A stretch of DNA of 64,000 bases. It comes from Syngnathus acus (Eukaryota; Chordata; Actinopteri; Syngnathiformes; Syngnathidae). Positions within the stretch are counted from its first letter, which is position 1. The number at the start of each line of letters is the position of its first letter. Under the pieces are notes generated by a model. That model had not been told where the DNA came from and ran no database searches. It saw only the letters and a list, made by a program, of their open reading frames with translations. The DNA is taken from positions 3,409,956 through 3,473,955 of the forward strand of contig NC_051095.1 of the NCBI RefSeq assembly GCF_901709675.1. The letters are read 5' to 3'. Of the stretch, positions 10,526 through 21,725 are shown in pieces. A program made the position numbers and the translations under genes.

Positions 10526-13500
10526 AGGAAGGAGGTGAGCTATTTTGGGCACAGTAAAGGACAAGCGTGTGGTGACATCACTCACAGGCATGTGATGTCA
10601 CCACCTGCTGTGATGTTATCCAGCGCCAACCTGAATACTATTGTTGCTGCTGTGGTTGTGTCAATTCTGGCAGAGCTATTTATATAAACGTTAACGCTGC
10701 TGTGATGTCATCAAACTGCCCTGTTGTCAAGTTCTCTCTTAGCTTAGGTAAAACACATTTTATTGCATTAATTATTATATTTTAACTCATCCGATATTGG
10801 ACTGTACTGTAAAAGTGACACACAAAAACAACAAAACATTGTATATTTAAATGAAAAAAATTCCAACCAAATCCATCACTTTGTGTTATGAAAAGCAGCT
10901 AGCTTAATGCTAACATAAAATGCAAAACACCTTACCATGCTAATGGAAATTAGCATAGAAGTTTCAATACCCATAAACTGCTACTTTTACACACACAAAC
11001 CAAACATAAAATCTTGGGAATATGATGCGACCGTTAGCTTGTTAACGCTAGCTTAGTATTGCTAGCGTTGCTATTTTGTTAAAGCCGGACAGCCTTCTGT
11101 GCGATTATAACGACGCATACCTCATTTAACAGCTCATTTAACCCGCCACTTTCAATACCAATTGTGATCAGAGAAGCTTTTACGCATCATCAGATCCCTA
11201 TCAAACTTCTTATCTTGGCTTTTCCGGAAAAAAGAAAAAAAAAAAAAGAGGCATATTTGCCGAAGCGTTGAACTTTGCGTGCACTGAATCTGTCAACCGT
11301 TTTTTAATCCTCCTCCTCGCCTGGCGAGAAGTGCCAATCAAGATTTGGGGAAAATGTGAAATAGCCATTTGAGGATTTTCCAGTCTGGCGTACATCCACA
11401 TCTTGCTCTTTGCTGCCACGGGGGCAACTGAACTGCTCAAGTGAACCATAATGTGTTGACGATAAAACAGTTTGGCTCTTATCTTCCCAATACTTACAAA
11501 TTCTCTTTCTCTCCTGCCCCAAATCTGGCTTCCATTAGTGGTTAGTCTCCAATAAGCTCATATATCTTGTTCAGTGGCAGTTGCTAGTCTTCCTCGACGG
11601 CAATAAGTGCACAATACTTGAAGGGCAGAAATGATGACTAACGGCAGCAATCTCACCTCGTTCATTTCGTGAGCTACCATTGAGGCCATTTTACTGAAGA
11701 TGCCCAAGTCATCCTGTCAGTCCTTTTTGGGGGACTCATTTTGGAGACACATTTGTTTTGTCCACACAGGAGCAGGCCCAAGATCTAATCATCCGAAAAA
11801 GGAGGGGAAAAAAAAAAAAAAACTGTCAGCAAATTATGTGGCCTGCATCGCCGCTTCAAATCCAGCACACAGCAGCCTGCGGGCAAATGTAGGCACGCAT
11901 TAAAGTGTGAGTGTGGAAAAAGATAGGTTGACCGAGAGACCAGAAAGTGCCGAAGGTAAGTAAACAAGCTCAGCGTTTCCTTTGCTGCCATAGCTTGTTC
12001 TTTACTTGGATTTTCGCGAAGAATCTCCAAAAAAAACAATCATGGATATGGTGGAATTTTATGCAGGCAGAGCTGTCCTGACCTTTCCCTGACCTTTTGT
12101 TCACGTTCGCTTGACTGTTTACCGAGGCGGCAAGAAGCTAACAGATCCGAGACATCTCATTTATTCAGCGTGTCAAATGTGTTTGAATATATGCAAGCAT
12201 GACAGAGACAAACAAAAGGCCAAAGGGGACTTTGTTTACATAAAGGGCCAAAAATATTCTGCACGTCTCCACCAGTCATCGCAAGCTTGGAATAGCAGAC
12301 CTTATTGTTGCACCAAGGATCTCAGATCGACATTTTTTTTTCCTATTCTTTCAGCCACCTTTGGAAAGACAAATGGTAGAAACTACTTTTCAGTCTACTG
12401 TGCTAATTGAGCCGCAGCAGCCATTCTCCAGAGGATACTTGATTGTCTGCCCGGCGAAGGATGCGCGGCGGCACAGATAGGAAATGTCGCCGCCGCCGAC
12501 CTCTCATCTGTTTTCTTATAGACAAACTCAATTAAGTCGTGCGCAGGCAAACCAGGGGGGAAGACGGCAGATCGCCTCCCGAGAAAGCCACCGCTGTCTC
12601 GCCGAAGCTTTATTAGCCTGTAAGGATCATGCATCTCAATGAAGGCCTTACACGTTTATCGCGCACGTGCGCGCCGCTCTCCAAACGCACCTCGCCTCGG
12701 GAGACGGCGGGACGGACCTCCGGCTCGAGGAAATAAATCTCCGTATTGTTGCCGCTAAGCTTGTGTCAAACAGCACGGCTGCCACGTCAAATAGGCGCTT
12801 TGCATCCCAATGCGCCGCATAGATTAAGCAGTCATTTCGGATTTCTAATGACGGGCACGAGCGGCGGCTACGCACGCGCACGACTATTTTCTCGCCAGCC
12901 AGCTGTGGCGGCATGTGAGATAAGACGAGATGCTCAAGCGAAATTTTGTTTTGTTTTGTAAATTGAGTTTCTAATCCCATTCACTGCCAGTCGGGTTAAA
13001 ATTGATCTTTGACGTCTGTAGTCGTCAATGGGAGTGAATGAGTACATTTCTGCCAATTTCATACCTGGTTCTGAATAGAATACACAGCCTAATTGACACA
13101 GGAGAAGCCAAGGCCAGCAGAGAATGCGAGCCGCTTAGACATTTGCAACGTTTAATCCTGGACTAAATGAACAAATTGCTTGGCCTGGGGCACCAAACTG
13201 TGTATGAGCAGATTAGCGAAAAGTCAATGAGGCATTATGTGCTTATTAGGCGCCGCGATGTGCTGCGCTTTGCAAGAACGTAAAAAAACGTTCAAACAGA
13301 GCCGGTTGTGAAGTCGTTACGAGCGGGCGGCAGTTCAGGTCCCAAAGAGCTGAAAGTGAGCTTAGCGCTGGTCAAGTTTCCCGGTCACGCTACCAGTCAT
13401 GATCCGCCGCTTCTTCCTCCATCTTTCATCGCAAACACGCAGAGAGCATTTTGTTTCTTCAATAATTTAAAATGATTTCAGCCAGTTTCTTCCCTGTTGG

Positions 13501-13700
13501 CTGGTGAATGACATTTGGGGAAAATAGCCTGAGCTGAGCCTGAGGGCTGCTCACGCTATATTGGGAATGACATCTGGGCCCGAAGGCTCCCAGTGAATCC
13601 TCAGTGGATGCTGGCAGACAACGTGGGGATTGGCAAGTGAAGGCTTCCAAACCAAATAGATTGCCCTTCTGCCAATTGTCGGGCGCAGTTGAGCCGTGCG
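10526..13700. other. Intergenic interval with conserved-looking blocks
   Basis: No gene is supported. The GCTAGC/TTAGCAT-rich patch at about 10890-11070 resembles a motif frequently dispersed in fish DNA. The stretches 12100-12300 and 13080-13260 are low in simple repeats and look like candidate conserved non-coding elements, but only an alignment could show this. Confidence 0.4.
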
Positions 13701-16700
13701 ATACCTGACATTTTGGTATCGAGTAAATACTAGCGCCAGTATCGCTGATACCAATACCGATACATTTAGGTTAAAACATTTTATTTTTTATTTTGAATGC
13801 AATGTACAAAATAGTAGTAATCTGCATATTCTTAGTCCCCGCCTGTCTTTAATTCCCTTCGTCCAGACAACTTCTGCTAGCTTGTTTTGATTTGAATCGT
13901 TAAATAAGCTAATCAGCGCGAATGTATTTACCATCGTTTTGGTTTCCTTTCTGCTGGCAATTAAAATTGGAAAATTGCAGGTAGTTTACTTCAAGCTATC
14001 CTCACTTAGTATATTTTATGTTATGTCACAACAATAAACAGCGAGCTGGTTGTTTGAAAAACTCAAATATGACTCTAAACGCAAAATCTCCGTGACTGTA
14101 CGCAATAATTGTTTGAAAATAACTGACATCATAGAAATAAATGTAAAAGGTCGAGACTAGCGTTTGAGATTGATGCGATACCGATACTTAGTATATTAGT
14201 ATTGATTCTGTTTAAAGGCTTATAATTACAGTAGCATCTATGCTAATTTCCATTGACCTGTCTAACGCTAAGGGACGCTAAGGGACGTCCGTTCATACAA
14301 ATTGGTTGGTTGAACAATTTGGTGCTTAAGTATGCGTTTAATTTGTTTTGCTCTTGGGCGTCGGATTTACGTTAAACCAACTGGGAGAGGGAAATAAATA
14401 GCTTGAAGCCAATATGCTACGCCTCTTATTTGGAGAACTGCGAGCAGAGAGTGAGAACAGGCCCAAAGGAATACTTTCAAGAGTGTGTTCTAGTAAGTCC
14501 AAATGTGTTTTGGAGTGTGTGGGAAGGGTAAAGCGATTGAAATATTTTTTTTATATGGTCATGAAATAGAAGATTGATGATGTTTTCAGACGTATCACGC
14601 TAGCATATTTGTTCTTGATTCGGGGGAACCAAAATGCAATGCGGTGCAAACGCACCTCCTGCAGAAAACCCAGATGCATTTTGGGACGTGTATTTTTATT
14701 TTCCAATTGAGAATCTTACAAGTCGAGAATTGTCTGGCAGCCAGCTCCTCCCCCACCACTTGAGGCTTTGCCGATGACTCACTGATTGTCAGAGTGCTAG
14801 CATGAAAATGCTACGACACTCTCCTCTGACTCGCTTCCTTCCGCCGCTGATTACAAAAGTCGGACATCTCGCGTTTGCCGTCAGTTCATATTTTCATCTC
14901 GTCATCATTTGTAATATCTCGTTTTGCGGTTGAAGCCGAACGAGTAAGTCGCCTTTGTGTTCGCCCCGCTCTTCCCTTGAGGGAAATTTCCGCATTTCCA
15001 CGTGTCCATCACTTTTGCAATTTGCGCTTTTCATAATAGCCTTAGTCACGTGACTCCTTTTCAGTTCCGCTCAGCGACCCCGTCAAACGTTTTACCTGTC
15101 AGATGCACGCGCCGGGAAACAAAAAGCGAGTCGTGCTCTGATTGACAAGGTTGGAACTTTTCCCTCTGGCGACGCTTTGCATTTTTCCCAAACAATTTAA
15201 TGGATGTTTCAGTGCGGTTTTTTTTTTTTTTGGTCTCCATTGAGAAAAGCAATGAAGGTTAGCAAAAGAACTGGCGGCTTTCCACTTGGTTACACAGAGC
15301 GAGGCTAAAATCGAGCCAAGCCAGAGCGCCACCCTTGGGAACAATTAGTAACAGTTTCTATTGACGGGAATCCCAAGGCATTCAATCGTTCCTCTTGATT
15401 TTCTCAATGACTGGTGCTGAGCCGCGCCACACAATGAAGCCTGATGATCTAAATTAGCCCACTTTTCTATCGACAGTATCTGCATGTGAATGTGTGATTA
15501 TGGATAAATGCTAATGCCAGCGTAAGAACGGTGGCAAAGATCAGAGCTCGTTACGCTCCCTTAAAGACGTTACGAGAGAATGCCGGGCGCTGTTCTGTGT
15601 GAGGGCAATTAGCCGGCAGCGGCGGCAGTGTGTGTGCACACGAAGCCGGAATAAATGAGACAGCTTGTTACTTGGAAAAAGCCACCTTGTTCGTTGCGCA
15701 TTCCTTTTGAGCGCTTGGCAGCCGGCGAGAACACAGAGAGAACACACACACTGAATATAGTCGTGGCTAATTAAAGTTAAAGGCCCGTATTGGTGAATAT
15801 TTTTACAAAGGATTGTGAAATGACTGTTTATCGCATTTGCCTCAATGGATGGACACTAAAAGTATTGGGACAGCGGGCTGTGCATTTGGTACCTGTTCTC
15901 TCAGAGCGGAATTTCCCGGCTTCACCGTCACAAAATTATAGAAAACCATCAATACAATAATAAAAAAAAAAAACAGCACACAATTCTGCCGGGTACATTT
16001 CCTGGAGCAGTTCAGAATCTATATTTATCTGATAACATGACAAATCAAGAAAATACATCATACTCACCAAACCCAATGTTAGACCCGCTGGTAATTTCCC
16101 CAGAGGGTGGGCTGCGCCGCTGTGGGAGTGGTCGCAGCCGACTTCAATCACGGCCAATCGAAGCTGCCGCTTTCAGTCTGTTTAAATGCGACGTGCTACT
16201 GGAGGATCGGCCCAGTGGTGCAGTGCTTCCGCTTAAAAGTTTTGCTGACCTTGACTTCCCACAACTGGCACCTTCAGGATATAGAAAGTAAAAATTGAAG
16301 ATATTTGTCCATATTGTGTAAGGCTCTTGGGCATGGCAGTGTTAAACATATTTCCAGACATGACTTGCCTGCTGCATTGGAAGGCACAGGGGAAAAACAA
16401 CCTCGATAATAATAAGTCATGCCGACCCTCTACTGTGCACACGGCGCGTTTGCATTTGCCTCGGCGGACGTCTGATGGGGCGCGCTGTGACTGATATGGA
16501 GCGGAAGGACTCAGAGGGCAGCGCTGCCTGCTGCCCGCAGACAAAATGCATCACCGCGCTGAGTGGGAAGACAGAAAGAGAGCCCGGGGAACGAGATAAA
16601 GAAGTCTCACGGTGAAGAACATCCCGCGTGCTGTGCCAAAGTCATCAATTAGACTAAAAGATGGTTTTTGGTTGTCTCACTGGAAATAACAAAGGCAGGT

Positions 16701-16830
16701 GTGAAATGTCACATCGGAATCGGTACGTGTTTGTTGCGGGGATTTGAACGGTAGTGTTGGAATGCTAAATGCTGAAGTTGGGTGATTTAACATCACCCTA
16801 CATCTGGCCTTCCATTTTCTATACTGATAA
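13701..16830. other. Intergenic interval, no gene seen
   Basis: A segment at 14370-14455 resembles the dthd1 3' end (AAATAAATA-CTTGAAGC..CGCCTCTTATTTGG), so it is a repeat copy. The minus-strand block ending in GTGAGT at 16068 was examined and rejected as an exon. Confidence 0.45.
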
Positions 16831-17042
16831 TCCTCATTAACGTTGCTAGTTTGCCCAAATATAGTATAATTTTGCCCTTTAATCAAGTCTGCTAGCTCAA
16901 TGCTAACATGGTAGATGCTATAGATGCCTTCTTTTATCCTCATTAACGTTGCTAGTTTGCCAAAATATAATATAATTTTGCCCTTTAATCAAGTTGGCTA
17001 GCTTAATGCTAACATGCTAAATGCTAAAGATGCCATCTTCTG
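16831..17042. repeat. Tandem duplication, two copies of about 106 bp
   Basis: TCCTCATTAACGTTGCTAGT begins at 16831 and again at about 16937. Each copy continues through TATAATTTTGCCCTTTAATC and a GCTAGC/GCTAACATG tail. There are only a few differences between units. Confidence 0.9.
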
Positions 17043-19004
17043 TACTGCTTATAGTCGACGTCAGTGCTGGCTGGTATGTTGTAGGATTATACACGCAAAT
17101 TATACGTACGCAAATCCAAAATCAGACCTGCCTGCGTGTTGTGAAAAGCAAAATGGGAAAAGAGTCGACAGATAACCCGTTCACGTCTTAGCAAAAGACA
17201 TTCCTCGTGTCTGTTCCTGCTTCCTTTTTCAACGTCGACCGCTCTATTCTCTGCTGGCCATCTCATTTAGTCAGTCGATCAATAGTGGCGCAATCATTTG
17301 TTCTTCTTTCCCCCGTTCACGTCAAAGCTCCTCTCTGACAAGCAGCTACCTCGGAGAAGGCGGCCCTCCCGCTCTCCCGCCGCCAATTAACTTAGCGAGC
17401 GAGCGCTGCCGGGCTAATTGGTGTCGCTGTAAACATTCGCGCCAGGAGCACGAGGAGCTGTTCCAGGCTGTTTCTTAATTTACTCACCTTTCAGGAGTCA
17501 CGAGAAGGTCGTGTTTGTTTGGCGGACAACAGGAAGTCGAGGACCCTGGCCGAGGATGCCATTCAATTTTGGTTATTTATTTATTTGTCAATCTTTTTCT
17601 GCACATGCTAGCTATTTTTTTTTTCCCCTCACTCTGCCTCGCTTATGTTTTTTAGCAGCACGCCACACCGGGTGTTAAGACCCCCCTCAGGTCAACATCT
17701 GCCATCTTGGCACCGCTTCCCTATCGATTGGGTCGAGTTCCCGAGCAGATGTTTTTGCGCTCGTTTTTGAATCACACGCCACGATTTCCTAGCATCCCTC
17801 TTCTCTCTCTCTCCTGCCATAAATTATTTCCTCGCCGCTTTTAAAAGCCTACCACGTATTCCTCCCTGGACATTAACAGCTGCATATATATGGACCCAAA
17901 TGAGGCTAGGCCTCTTTATAACGTATTAATATTTAGCCCTCTGCCAGCTGAGATAATGATAACTTTGAATTTAGTTTTTGCAAATTAATAAGTGGCAGCT
18001 GCTACTCTCGGGCTTTGCAGAGGCAGATAAGAGAGAGCGAGGGAACGGTTTGCTTAGACGCTGAATTTAAACGATGCGTCACGGGCTAAAGGGCAGATTG
18101 AATCAATCATGACTGAAGCGTAATTGGAAATGTCCTGCCATCCAAATCGTAAACGTAAGGCGGCTTTATGCTTGCGCCCCCACACACACAAAACAATATT
18201 GTTATTAAGAAGCAGCACTTGAATGGTTGCAATGAGCTAAATTGATTTTTCTTAATCATGCAGCCAAAGGATTTACAGGAGATTGACTAAAGTACGCTAG
18301 CAATATCGCAGCTCATCATTCGTGTAATATCCAGAGATGGTGGTAATATCCATCCATGTTACTCTAAAATGTGGACATCTTACAGTCACTAATCTAACGC
18401 AGACTTTTGTGTTTTCAAGATAGGGAATTTGGAATTTCAATATATCAAGTTTAAAAATAATAACTAAAGTAAGTAGGTACTTTTAAAATCCAATAATCAG
18501 TCAAATAATTCAAAAAAATTAAAGCATGTAATTTATTAAGCTACTTTTTCAAGGTATATAGTTTTTTCATGTTATATAGTTTCAGATATTAAAAAAAAAT
18601 TGGAAGACGACCTTAAAAAAATAATAAAAAATCACCTAACAAATCGGCAACTTTGGTGCCCTTCTTCAACATTGCCACATTCACTTTCTAGTTGAATTGC
18701 GCTTGGCCGCCTTTTACAGCTCTAATAAGGCACCCCGATCTTGACAAGCGATGGCCTCGCCATTCCTATAAATACCTGAGCATAACAAGCGCCCTCGAGA
18801 GTGAAGACGTCCAGTCAGCTGCCAGGAGAGACAGCGCTGCTGGATGACTGTATGGGCCCGCTTGCTTGTTAGAGAACACGTCTGTGCTACTTTCCTCGTT
18901 CTAACTTTGCGCGCAACTTCCTGACTTTTCACAAGTTTAACTCCAGTAATAGTGGTTATTCCAACAGAAAATATTCCTGTAAAGATGTTTTTTTGTTTCT
19001 GAGT
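17043..19004. other. Intergenic interval with a candidate conserved enhancer block
   Basis: No gene. The stretch 17870-18130 is free of simple repeats and holds several homeodomain-like AATTA/TTAAT cores, a CAGCTG E-box and GATAA sites, which is typical of deeply conserved developmental enhancers. This is by composition only. Confidence 0.35.
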
Positions 19005-19014
19005 CCCACTCTGC

Positions 19015-19142
19015 CCTATTGTCATGTGGTGTTCCACAGGGTTCAATTTTGGGGCCCCTGCTGGTTTCATTTCAAATGGGTTTCATCTTACGAAAGCATG
19101 AAATTTCCTTTCACTGCTATGCAGATGATTGTCAGATCAATG
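19015..19142 (+). mobile_element. LINE reverse-transcriptase fragment with YADD box
   Basis: The plus strand translates as GVPQGSILGPLL, then LRKHEISFHCYADDCQ. This retains the catalytic YADD of an L2/Rex-like non-LTR retrotransposon. It is a short relic with no ORF beyond it. Confidence 0.7.
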
Positions 19143-19787
19143 TCCCGCATATAGGACGCTATGTGGGTTGTTATTTTCTTTTTTAATCGTCTCCCTATTT
19201 CAGAATTTCATCGATTGCTGGAGGGGTGGGAACGTTTTGTGTACGATAAATAGTCACGCATACAAATATTCAATGCTCAAATCATCAATTTGTTCTTACT
19301 TTAATTTGCAAAGAAATCTTGCTTATTGGCATTTTAGGATAAAAACAGGACTCTAACAAAGCTGAATGGCGTTTTGTGAGGCGTCACATTGCTTTCTGTT
19401 GGGGATACCGTTTAACAAACAAAAGTCACTGTTTATTCCCGGGAGATTAAAAAAAAAAAAAAAAAGCCTGCCTGCCGGTGTGACAGTGATGTACGAGCAT
19501 CTCATTGAAAGCAAAACCCACTCTGTTCGCTCGACGGGAAAATGCAAAACTGCACATCGAAAGCGATCAGGCAACACAATCAAGCAAAGCACGGCTGACA
19601 CTGACCCAACGCTGCAAAAGTGCAAACTCAGGGAAGAGGCATGTGGCAACGTGGACTTTTTACTCTCATTTGCTAATTGAGGAGATAATGTAAATCATCA
19701 TGGGAGTCGGGGGAAAAAAAATAGCACTTTAAAAATCAATGAGCCGCTTTCGTTTGAATTCTGCACAAGTGAATCAGCATCTCGTAC
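19143..19787. other. Intergenic, no gene seen
   Basis: There is an A-run at 19448-19465. No exon structure is visible on either strand until the orphan exon at 19788. Confidence 0.45.
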
Positions 19788-19932
19788 CTGCAGCTGGTGC
19801 CGCCGCTTGGGAGGACCCAACACGGTGGTTAAAGCCCACACCAGGAAGCCGGACCATCGAGACTTGCTCTTCTTGGACTCCATCAAAACAACTTTGATCT
19901 CCATCATGAATCGTTTGTCATCAGCGATGGTA
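19788..19932 (-). CDS. Orphan exon of an unrecognised minus-strand gene
   Basis: The 145-bp block is bounded on the minus strand by a good acceptor (TGTCTTTGCAG) and donor (CAG|GTACGA). It is open throughout in one frame: one base finishing a split codon, then 48 codons. The peptide starts TIADDKRFMMEIKVVLMESK and ends GPPKRRHQLQ. It is charged, with a hydrophobic run around GFLVWALTTVLG. A phase-compatible open exon lies upstream at 21170-20962 (donor CTACAG|GTGATG, junction codon AGT), but I found no convincing downstream partner. I do not recognise the family. It could be an exon of a fish-specific gene, a lncRNA exon or a chance open frame. Confidence 0.35.
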
Positions 19933-20441
19933 CTGCAAAGACAATGTTTATTTTGCTTATAGAGAACACCGCAACACTGCAATCAAGATTTTCCCGCAGC
20001 GCTTGTCGGCACTTTATCCATCTTAAAGGAAAGTTACACACATCATCATGACACATCACTTAGATAATTATTTTGCTCTACCGAGCAACAGTAAGAGAGG
20101 TCATTAATCTGTGTTTTGTTCCTCCTGAGGCTGCAACCAACACAATCGATAGTTTGGGTCTCATGCATAGACATGGAGGCAAGGTGCAAATGTAGAATAA
20201 TTCTTGCTATTGTGGTTTTAGTGACAAAATAAAACAAAAGGTTGAAGAGCGTTCACCCTCATGCACTACAAATATACTCCAGGTACAATTCTAAAATTAC
20301 GCAAACCGCAAAAGAAATAAAAGAAATAAATAAAAAAGAATAATAATTTGCAGAACACAGGCTAGTCCAAATTTAGAGTTGTGCACCTGCATTAGTGCTG
20401 AACGATTTCAAATAATCAATTTGTGATTTAAAATACAATTA
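19933..20441. other. Intergenic, no gene seen
   Basis: AT-rich sequence without recognisable exons or repeats up to the TA dinucleotide that begins the next element. Confidence 0.45.
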
Positions 20442-20775
20442 CAGTGATCCCTCACTACTTCGCGTTTCGTTTATCGCGGCTTCACTACATCGCGGATTTT
20501 TTTTTCCAAATGAAAAAAACATTTAAAAGTCAAAATAAAACTTCTAAATTTAGGAAACATGTGTCTAACCTTTAGGACAATGTAGTATTGCTCCAAATGT
20601 TCATTTACATTCCTTTAGAAGTCCGTTATCGTGTGTTAGCACGATCGCGAATTAGCATCTTTCCGCTCACTCGTTAGCCTACCCAGTACTTCTTGTTGGT
20701 GACCGTACTTTGCGGATTTCACTTATTGCGGATGGTTTTTGGAACCAATTATCCGCGATAAACGAGGGATTACTG
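20442..20775. mobile_element. Tigger/pogo-like MITE
   Basis: The left end is CAGTGATCCCTC and the inverted right end is CAGTAATCCCTC (11 of 12 matching). Both are followed inward by CGCG/TTTATCGCGG sequence. The element is flanked by TA on both sides, the target duplication of Tc1/mariner/pogo transposons. The 334-bp body is too short for a transposase. Confidence 0.75.
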
Positions 20776-21560
20776 TATTGAGAATCGACAGAAGATATAC
20801 TGCAGTATATGTCAACCAAGAAATTACATGTAGGCATAAAAAAAACAATGCTAAATGAAGTAGCATCCATTTTTCAGGTCAAAGAAGTGTTTGATTGACA
20901 GTTGAACAGGGCATTATTATTGTCAGGTTTTTGGGGAGAATAATAAATACTAAAGCATCACCTGTAGGTTTGGCATTCGCTTGACAAGATGTTTTTTACA
21001 AGAAAACATTTCTTTTTCAATGACCGCCGGCGTGAGCGGGGATGTTTACGAGCCCGCGGCGAGAAGAAACGCCGCGCTTGTGTGGCTATCAAGCCCGAGT
21101 AAGCTTTCAAATCTAAACAAACATGATGAAGAAGCAACAGCTGAAAAATGCAAAAGCGGCAGCTCGCCATAAATAATCTATGCTAATAGGTCTTCTCCGG
21201 AGACGTCTGCTGAGTGCTTAATGGCGCTCGCTAACAATGCAAGAATTCTCAGTGTTGTTAAACACAACCCACCACGGCGAGACACAATCCCCAGGCCGCG
21301 TCGCCGAAATGCAAGCAGACAAGGCCCTCACTACATAAATTCTGACAAATCATACGGAGGGATTCCCCGGACACACAATCACTGCCACACACACACATTC
21401 GAAGACACGCACAAAGTGCTCGGACACAAAAGTGACCACGTCATGCCAGCGTCTTGGGAGATTTATGAGCCCGAGTGGACAGGAGAGATGAAATCCGCCT
21501 TGCTAAAGGGCCTAATGACCTCATCTGCGGCCAGCAGCCGACATGACCAATAAGATCTGA
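20776..21560. other. Intergenic with a possible upstream partner of the orphan exon
   Basis: Bases 20962-21170 hold a 69-codon open frame on the minus strand, starting at an ATG in a moderate context and ending at a usable donor in the right phase for the exon at 19788-19932. Coding status is unproven. Confidence 0.3.
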
Positions 21561-21725
21561 GATCACACACACACACCTAACCCACTCCAACACACACACA
21601 ACCACGCCGCCAGGGGCTCATCCTGTCCTCCCTTTCCACCGCTCGCCATGTCGCCCTCGTTAGTGGCAGAGTGCGTCTTTTTAACCGCCACGTGTGTGTG
21701 TTTGCCAGTGTGTGTGTGTGCACAA
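21561..21725. repeat. Opposed CA and TG repeats
   Basis: CA runs at 21566-21576 and 21591-21601 are followed about 100 bp on by TG runs (21692-21721). These complementary simple repeats could fold as a hairpin. Confidence 0.7.

Noticed and set aside
16068-16190. Minus-strand frame ending at a perfect GTGAGT donor (..LPAGLTLGL)
   Set aside because: The only plausible acceptor upstream brings in an in-frame TGA, and there is no ATG. It is not usable as a continuation of the exon at 19788.
18714-19070. 118-codon minus-strand frame
   Set aside because: It overlaps the reverse-transcriptase relic on the opposite strand, has no splice sites and a non-protein-like composition.
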